The position numbers were made by a program, and so were the translations under genes. The notes beneath the pieces are model-generated. The model ran no database searches. It was not told the origin of the DNA and was given only the letters and a program-made list of their open reading frames with translations. A stretch of 64,000 nt of DNA from Stomoxys calcitrans (lineage: Eukaryota; Arthropoda; Insecta; Diptera; Muscidae): positions 208,138,435-208,202,434 of the forward strand of contig NC_081553.1 of NCBI RefSeq assembly GCF_963082655.1, in the 5' to 3' direction. Numbering within the stretch: the first letter of the stretch is position 1; each line of letters starts with the position of its first letter. Positions 58,701-64,000 of the stretch are shown piece after piece.

Positions 58701-58749
58701 CAAGTGTTTATCAACCAAAAACATACCAATGGTCAAATTTAAATGTTAA
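46799..58749 (+). CDS. pygo: Pygopus, PHD-finger Wnt/Wingless coactivator
   Basis: Two coding exons, 46799-49566 and 58629-58749, give 962 residues. The start [20 protein letters not shown] matches the conserved Pygopus N-terminus and has a fly-like CAACATG context. Features in order: N-terminal homology domain with a KKRRK nuclear signal (about residues 40-44), poly-Ala (about 50-64), the NPF motif (SNPFDD, about 95-100), and a very long Met/Gly/Pro-rich linker with Asn-rich islands. The C-terminal PHD finger (about 895-953) runs from [19 protein letters not shown] and CNFFFHR in exon 1 to [13 protein letters not shown] and WCCDKC in exon 2. All Cys4-His-Cys3 ligands are present. Known role: it binds Legless/BCL9 and methylated histone H3K4 through the PHD finger and activates Armadillo/beta-catenin-TCF target genes in the nucleus. 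It is longer than I recall for the Drosophila protein (about 815 residues), mostly in the linker. The 9062-bp intron (49567-58628; GTAAGT/CTAG) interrupts the PHD finger codon for Arg. Confidence 0.97.
49135..49390 (+). repeat. pygo: Coding minisatellite in pygo (GPMGPGG repeats)
   Basis: About 14 tandem copies of a GGTCCAATGGGTCC(C/T)GG(C/T)-like 18-bp unit (GGPMGP) lie just upstream of the PHD finger. This is probably the source of length differences in the linker. Antisense ORFs over this region are shadows. Confidence 0.85.
49567..50470 (+). other. pygo: Start of the long pygo intron, unique DNA
   Basis: Begins at the GTAAGT donor. AT-rich unique sequence. A short direct repeat (CACTCCGGACATCGATACAA / CACTCCAGACATCGATACAA, about 50200 and 50280, followed by CACCTATTTCATTCCG) spans about 80 bp twice. 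Confidence 0.5.
50470..52460 (-). mobile_element. Second LOA-type LINE copy, rearranged, in the pygo intron
   Basis: The 3' end near 50470 matches the LOA copy at 37605 (GGTTAGGTTTAAGTGSCAGTC). On the minus strand RNase H reads [19 protein letters not shown] and [13 protein letters not shown] (51336-50990). Upstream pieces [20 protein letters not shown] (about 51680-51620) and duplicated segments with [17 protein letters not shown] readings (about 52020-52090 and 52300-52345) correspond to the RT region but are scrambled and duplicated. It is inactive. Confidence 0.75.
52664..52984 (+). repeat. tRNA-derived SINE, copy 6, split by a LOA fragment
   Basis: The head GGAGGACCCCGTTGCGCAGA is followed after about 30 bp by a 143-bp LOA piece (about 52690-52832, matching 38080-38225), then by the SINE body (CAGCGGTGGTTATTCCCTTA onward). 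Flanks GAAAATTCTATAG (about 52651-52663) and GGAAATTCTGTAG (about 52985-52997) form a probable target duplication. Confidence 0.7.
52998..53215 (+). repeat. tRNA-derived SINE, copy 7
   Basis: GGAGGCCGCCCTGGCGCAGT head with GGTTCAATTCCCGGCGG B-box region, then the shared body to CGACACGCCGCTCAG. It sits directly after copy 6 and its flank. Confidence 0.8.
53235..54410. repeat. Complete family A (Helentron/DINE-like) element
   Basis: The left end is AGTAAAGCTTGCTTAGTTCG then GGCCGGGCCGAATCTTATAT (53268-53287). The right end is GTATACCCCCATCCTAAGGT then GGAGGGTATAAAAA. Inside are five units of about 170-190 bp, two of which (53337-53523 and 53524-53710) are nearly identical. This is the best copy in the window for defining the family. 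Confidence 0.8.
54411..55640. other. pygo: Family A fragments and AT-rich DNA in the pygo intron
   Basis: 54430-54700 and 55385-55620 contain degenerate family A units (CTCCCATTTAGACCGATCTT; TTAGTTATAGCTCCCATAT). 54710-55380 is AT-rich without recognisable content. Confidence 0.5.
55641..57080. repeat. Family B repeat block in the pygo intron
   Basis: About nine units of 110-150 bp begin near 55890 (GATGTCCGATTTAGGGGTGT) and include AAATACCTTTCATTTGAGYCC, TTTGTCCTCTTTGGGGG and GATATCAGATTCGTGTT. The block ends with CATTTCCGAGATCTGGCGTC and GAAAATTAGGGTAAGGGAG, as the 17.4-18.66 kb copy does. Confidence 0.7.
57081..58628. other. pygo: 3' part of the long pygo intron
   Basis: Contains a 3' SINE fragment (about 57640-57795: CGCCGTTCGGGCGTGGCATA to CTTAATGGAATGTTCACGG). 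A second short repeat type follows (57800-57915: TTGTTGTTGTAGCAGCATGT and CCGGTACGTACAACCGGCTG). Three copies of a segment with TTAAGTTGTRGAACATAACT lie at about 58200-58230, 58305-58335 and 58390-58420. The acceptor is TTTTTTTCTAG at 58618-58628. Confidence 0.55.
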
Positions 58750-60335
58750 ACACCCCAACGACAACAACAATGAATAGAAAAGAACAAACATGCATAAGAC
58801 AAAAATAAAAACTAAAGCAAAAGCAAAACAAGAGCTATACAGCATTGGTCTATCCTTGTGTCACATAATTCGATGCAACGAAATTTAACTAAATGCAATG
58901 TGTTGGTTGTTAACAAAAATAAAAAAATAAAAAAAAAACATAAAAACAGAGACAATGAGTGATATATAACGAAATAAAAAAAAAATCTACAAAAATAAAG
59001 AAGAAAATAAGCCCCTAACTCTACTCTGCCTGTCGCAGTACACATAAGCAACTGAATCTATAACAAAAAAAGGACTGCCTCTTGATTGTATAAAAATAAT
59101 ATATTTATATATATATATATATAAATATATATATATAAAAAATAAAGAAAATATAAAAAAATGATACCCCTCCACACACACACACAAAACATCAGAGAAG
59201 AAAATTCAAAAAAACAAACATGTTACTGTATTGAAAATACTTAGATTATAACAACGATTACAAAATACCAAACCAACAGCACTACACCACAGCCACCATC
59301 TCCAACTCCACCTCCAGACAAACCCCACCACCGCCGCCGCCAAATTAAAGCACAGAGCCAATAAACCATTGACCCACACATCCGACTATAAAGAACAATA
59401 TGGGAAAAAAGAAATTATCAACGGAAACGGAAATCATCAACTAAAACACCACAACACATCATTCATGAATATATGAATATAAGAGTATAAAATAACACTA
59501 ACATTAGGAAAAGAAAGTGAAACAAAACAAAAAGAATTGTATAGAAATTTTGAAATATTATTATTATAAAACAAAAAGAAAAGGAAAATAAAATGAGAAA
59601 AAAAAACAAACAAACAAAAAGTAAGCTATAATTTTAAGCAATTGACGGATTAAAATAACAACAACAACAACAATTTATATCATGTTTAAGAACTAAATTA
59701 AAGGAAAACAAAACAACAAACCCGAAATAACCATAAGAGTACACACACACACACATACACCCAACTACAACAACAACTTATTTACAACAATAGTTATATT
59801 ATAAAGAAAAACGATTAACAATAAAAACAAACCCAGAATTTTTATTTCTAAAAACAAAACAAAAACCACCCAAATTAGAGAAACTCCATTTCTTTTGGCT
59901 ATAATTTTTCCGACCTTGGATAACAAATAACTCACCTTTTCTATCCCTATCGCAGTCACACACATACACAACACATACACACACACTCCCAGTCTGTCCG
60001 TCTGTCGATTTTTGCCCTTACATTTGCCTTGATTTCTCTCTCTTGGAAATCATGGTATTTGCATGTGTCTCAAAAACAATAGTTAAATTTTATTATAATG
60101 TGAAAAAAACCGAAAAAAATTTATATATATTTAAATAAATATATATATATATGGTTGGTTAAGTTTTATTACACAAACATAAGCAGAACATAACAATTTC
60201 AAGCAAAGAGAAAAATTAAACAAAAACAAATATATAGAAGAAAAAAAAAACACACACACATATACATATAGTATTGTCATATAACTGAATTAAAAATATA
60301 TTTGTAAAAATAAAGGTTGTTTTTTTAATTTTCAT
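58750..60335 (+). other. pygo: pygo 3' UTR and poly(A) signal
   Basis: Long A-rich, repeat-free sequence after the stop codon, with AACAA, CAACAACAA and TA-repeat runs (59095-59139, 60117-60153) typical of fly 3' UTRs. The best poly(A) signal is AATAAA at 60309-60314, followed by the GTTGTTTTTTT downstream element. Earlier AATAAA-like sites (for example near 59588) could give shorter mRNAs. Confidence 0.6.
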
Positions 60336-61168
60336 TTCAATACAAAAAAAACACAAATTGTTCTTCACTATAAAAATCTTGTATCAGCATTACCATTTTT
60401 TTTTGCAAGAAATTCAAAATTGCTTACTTGAGGCGCCTTTTGTAGCTGAGTTGATAGCGAGTTTGGTTTACCAGCAGCGTAACCGTTGAGCCACTTTAGT
60501 ATCAAATTTGACACTTTTTTCGACGATGGTATTGGGTTGCCCAAAAAGTAATTGCGGATTTTTTAAAAGAAAGTAAATGCATTTTTAAATTTTCGAAACT
60601 TCTGTGCCACTTTTCAAAAATTTCTTTGCTATCTTTTCCAGAAAAATCTGTGGCCATATATTGCAATCCTGGCGTAAGCATCTAAAATATTATCCGGAGA
60701 TGGTACTCCCCTCAAGAAATTTTCTACGATTTTCTTTCGCTCAGCTGCACGTAGTTCAGACTCTGCTATAAAAGGATGCCCTTTTTATTGAGCTAAATCT
60801 AGAATGTGTATAAGAATATTTTCATTTGCAACTATTGAAACCTACCCATTGGGGATATTATCACTTCATCATTTAGTTGGTAGCTAATCGAAATAGTGAT
60901 CCTTATATAATCGGCTGCGCCCGACTTTAGTCTTTCCTTACTGGTTCCTCTTCTTTCATCGTGCAAACTCCGCGAACAATTTTTAGTAGGTGCTATTGCT
61001 TTAATTTACGAAACAAATATTTAATAGAAATCGGTGCACATATAAATATAGCAGACATTTTTTCACTTCTAGAGCCTTTATAATCCCTTTTATTTACTTA
61101 TTTCAAAATCTTTTACATTATTTTCTTCTAACATTGCCAGATCGGATTAGTATATTACTCCCAATATA
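60336..61168. other. Intergenic with one-ended mariner MITE (60532-60586)
   Basis: TTGGGTTGCCCAAAAAGTAA at 60532 with TA before it marks a MITE end (copy 4). The sequence departs from the family after about 55 bp, so it is truncated. The remainder has degenerate family A scraps (for example 60840-60930). Confidence 0.55.
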
Positions 61169-61405
61169 TTGGGTTGCCCAAAAAGTAATTGCGGATTTTT
61201 CATATAGTCGGCGTTGACAAATTTTTTCACAGCTTGTGACTCTGTAATTGCATTCTTTCTTCTGTCAGTTATCAGCTGTTACTTTTAGCTTGCTTTAGAA
61301 AAAAATTGTAAAAAAAGTATATTTGATTCAAGTTCATTCTAAGTTTTATTAAAAATGCATTTACTTTCTTTTAAAAATTCCGCAATTACTTTTTGGGCAA
61401 CTCAA
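61169..61405 (+). mobile_element. Mariner MITE, copy 5 (237 bp)
   Basis: Both ends are intact (TTGGGTTGCCCAAAAAGTAA; complement ending CAACTCAA at 61405). TA flanks are at 61167-61168 and 61406-61407. It has the same orientation and length as copy 1. Confidence 0.92.
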
Positions 61406-62573
61406 TATATCGCCCGATTTTAAATTCTTGAGCCACTGCTAGCGCATTTATTGACCAATCTTGCCAAAATTTTGCACAACGCTTTCCTCGACGACTACCA
61501 CATTATCTCAGAAGTTGGGTCGAAATCGGTTCAGATTTTAATATAATTATCATATATGTTCGCCCGATTTTGAGAAATATTGCCATAGTGTTGTTATTTG
61601 TCAACCCTAGTTATTACACTTTGAACATATTTGCTCGAAATGCGTTACGGATTGTATAATAATCCATCTGAAAATATCCGGCGAGGTCCATCAAAATTGG
61701 TTCAGAAAAAGATATAGCTCCCACTTTGTACTTATGGGCTCGTTGTATGAGCGAGCATTATAAAGTCTGCACCGCCCGACTTTTGCCTTTTCTTACTGGT
61801 TTGATATACATTTTAAACTTCTTTGAATGCCCCGTTACGCTCGCACTAATGGCATTCCCATAAATGTATTCTTCCTATAGAATACATTTTAAACCCCCGC
61901 TACGATTTGCTGCTGAAGGCATGGCTTTCCGATATTCCTGTTGTTGTTGTTGCTGTACCACATTTTCATGTAGAGTTGGCCATCCTCGTCAAGCTTATGT
62001 ATGTGAGCAAGTTCGTTCCGGTCCAAAGGACCGATCGCCGCGGGAACAGGTTGGCCATTGATTAATTAAACTTCTTTGAATGCCCCGTTACGCTCGCACT
62101 AATGGCATTCCCATAAATGTATTCTTCCTATAGAATACATTTTAAGCCCCCGCTACGATTTGCTGCTGAAGGAATGGCTTTCCGATATTCCTGTTGTTGT
62201 TGTTGCTGTACCACATTTTCATGTAGAGATGGCCATCCTCGTCAAGCTCATGTAGAGTAGTGTAGTGTATTGTTTGTCGTATAGTGTATCGAAAAGTTGA
62301 ATTTCTTTTAAGAAACCAGAATTTGTATTTGGTTGGGTTTTCGGACCAGAAATTTAATTTAGCTTTTTAGGTATTACATTTGTAGGAATCCAATTATTTG
62401 CATGTCATTACAATTGCATTGAGATGATGTCACATCCATTTTCCAAGTTTCTATACAATTCAGGGAATTTGATGATATCGGAATGACTTAATGTACCCGC
62501 TTTATAAAGATTAGCATATATCTAGGAAATCAAAATAAAAAATAAAATTTGTTTTAATTTCTACAGCTGTTGT
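61406..62573. repeat. Family A scraps and a 253-bp-spaced direct duplication
   Basis: 61406-61800 has degenerate family A units. A segment starting AAACTTCTTTGAATGCCCCG occurs at 61815 and again at 62068, about 190 bp long and nearly identical. It contains CCTGTTGTTGTTGTTGCTGT and GGCCATCCTCGTCAAGCT. The spacer includes CCGGTCCAAAGGACCGATCG. 62270-62573 is probably the 3' UTR and flank of the TTLL gene. Confidence 0.65.
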
Positions 62574-64000
62574 TCAAACCATTTGAAAGATTTTCCTTTC
62601 ATTCAAAAGATCCATTCTCATTTGCATATGACTAAGACGTAGGCGTTCCTCGGCTGCTGATATGAAGCCTGGTGCCCAATGGGCCTGATTGTGTAGCGTT
62701 ATTTGTCTCTGCCTTTCAACTAGCTCACGCGGCAGAGTAGATCGTTTTCGACGACGCTCATCAAATTTCCTGGGAGATTTACGATGAAGAATGTCATTTT
62801 GCTTGCGTCTTTTCTCCTCCAGCTGTAGACGAAGTTTTTTTGAAGCTTCCTCCCGTTTTTTACTTGCTGCAGTTTCGGCAAAAATGGAAGCCTGGTTTTC
62901 TTGGCCATAGAATTGACAGTAATAGTTTAAGAGTCTTGAATCTTTTGGTGGCATGATGCGTCTGAAATTACCCATATGACTCTCCTCCCAGGCAATTTGT
63001 TGAGCCAAAGCACTAAGGGGACAGCTACTTTCCGAGCCAATGGCTGAGGAGTTGTCCTTTGCACTGGTGGCCGTTACAGCGGCGGCTCTAAGAAATTTTA
63101 AAATTTGTTTTTCATAAAAATATCAATGTAAAAAAAATAAAAACACTTACCCATTTACTTGTTGTTTAAGCTTCAACAAGCGTCGCCTTATTCTCTTACG
63201 ATCCTCGCGTAGTATTTGCTTTTTATCCGCCAAAGCCGTACTCACCAGCATAAGAGTGTCCCTTATCAAAGGTTTTTTCACCTGGCAATCCACCGATTCG
63301 TTTGTATGAAAACTGGGCGAGTGGTTGACCTCCAATATATAGGGCCTCAACTTCGAGTCCACCAGTATATCGAAGCCCAAAATCTCAAAGCAGGCCTGAA
63401 TTTTATCATGGCAAGGAAAGCAGGCATGATAATTGTGTTTCAACATGGGCCAAGCACTTAGAACTGTTTTGATGATGATATCATCGATTTTCGACCAAAA
63501 CTCTGGAACATTGTAATTGCGCAGACGCAACCAATTGTTTATGGAGCTAAATTTCCGCTTACTGCCACAGTCATCCGAGTCGCAAAGCTCATATTGAGAA
63601 TTTCGTTTATTGAGCGAATAGTTGGTCAAATGCATGTACAGATCGCTGTTATTTTGCGCAGAGGGTTCCACATACTTACTGGTGGCAAAGCGAACCAGAC
63701 CCTCATTGTAGATGAATATGCGTAAGGGATCTACGGAAGTTATCAACGCATAGATGCGTAAATCAAATTTATAGCCATCGATGAGCAGTGGCCTGCCTAT
63801 ATAAGTCTGGCAAATCATGCGATTGCCGGGATTGATGTTTTTTAAATTGTTGGTCAACCATATGCCTCGACCTCGAGCTCCGGCATCAGGTTTTATAATA
63901 AAAGTCTTCAATTTGTTGTTACTGTTGGCATAGTTCATGGCATCGCCAAAGCTGAAATTGCAACTCAGCCATAGATATGAGGAATATTTTCTCAACACCA
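62574..64000 (-). CDS. Tubulin tyrosine ligase-like polyglutamylase, C-terminal part
   Basis: Minus strand, partial at the window edge: exon 63151-64000 and last exon 62574-63087, joined by a 63-bp intron (GTAAGT donor; TTAAAATTTCTTAG acceptor). About 453 residues are visible. The ATP-grasp TTL domain is clear: IIKPDAGARGRGIWLTNNL, QTYIGRPLLIDGYKFDLRIY, MHLTNYSLNK, GSKRKFSSINNWL, and the metal/ATP site FDILVDSKLRPYILEVNHSP. These match the TTLL6/TTLL13-type group of glutamylases, which add glutamate chains to tubulin tails on microtubules, often in axonemes. The C-terminal exon is highly basic and coiled (KKLRLQLEEKRRKQNDILHR, KFDERRRKRSTLPRE), like the microtubule-binding region that follows the catalytic core in this group. 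The stop is TGA at 62574-62576. The N-terminus lies outside the window. The exact paralog is not determined. Confidence 0.92.

Noticed and set aside
59765..59986. Minus-strand ORFs in the pygo 3' UTR region
   Set aside because: Low-complexity (CA)n and A-rich UTR read backwards; no coding features.

Overview
The window reads as nuclear DNA of a fly, most likely a calyptrate, muscid-type dipteran. The evidence is an unmistakable pygopus gene with a long MGP-rich linker, short introns (51, 63, 78 and 118 bp) with insect splice signals, a DRE (TATCGATA) promoter box, and very dense dispersed repeats that I associate with calyptrate flies: Helentron/DINE-like blocks, a tRNA-derived SINE, mariner elements, and LOA-, jockey- and CR1-like LINEs. 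It is not bacterial. There are no operons, rRNA genes, free tRNA genes or CRISPR arrays. The species call is inference.

Four host genes can be supported. (1) A glycine-rich secreted protein with resilin-like PSGSYGAP motifs, minus strand, 7579-8266, two exons, with a TATA/Inr promoter. (2) A candidate 54-residue microprotein, plus strand, 30274-30489, two exons, just downstream of a perfect DRE. (3) pygopus (pygo), plus strand, CDS 46799-58749. Its PHD finger is split by a 9.06-kb intron filled with transposons, and a long A-rich 3' UTR reaches about 60.33 kb. (4) The 3' portion of a tubulin tyrosine ligase-like polyglutamylase, minus strand, 62574-64000, running off the window.

Most of the rest is mobile and repetitive DNA. 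At 1-6.2 kb there are repeat blocks and SINEs. At 6.2-14 kb the glycine-rich gene sits in mostly unique DNA beside two palindromic minisatellites. At 14-16.6 kb there is a decayed LINE (ORF1 end, endonuclease, reverse transcriptase). At 17-30 kb there are mariner MITEs, a parent mariner pseudogene with a MITE nested in its terminal repeat, an RT-bearing LINE broken by other elements, and DINE-like blocks. At 31-45 kb there is a layered deposit of DINE, SINE, a fold-back mariner, a 17-bp palindromic satellite in three arrays, a LINE RT fragment, a nearly complete LOA-type LINE with a jockey fragment inserted in its endonuclease, and a further LINE endonuclease cut off by the third satellite array. 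At 49.6-58.6 kb the pygo intron holds another LOA copy, SINEs and DINE blocks.

The host genes do not form a pathway together. pygo is a nuclear Wnt/Wingless coactivator, the TTLL enzyme modifies tubulin tails, and the glycine-rich protein is probably cuticular or extracellular. The strongest candidate for something undescribed is the 17-bp satellite. It has subtype blocks, an 85-bp higher-order repeat, degenerate edges, and array ends lying directly inside three different transposon families.
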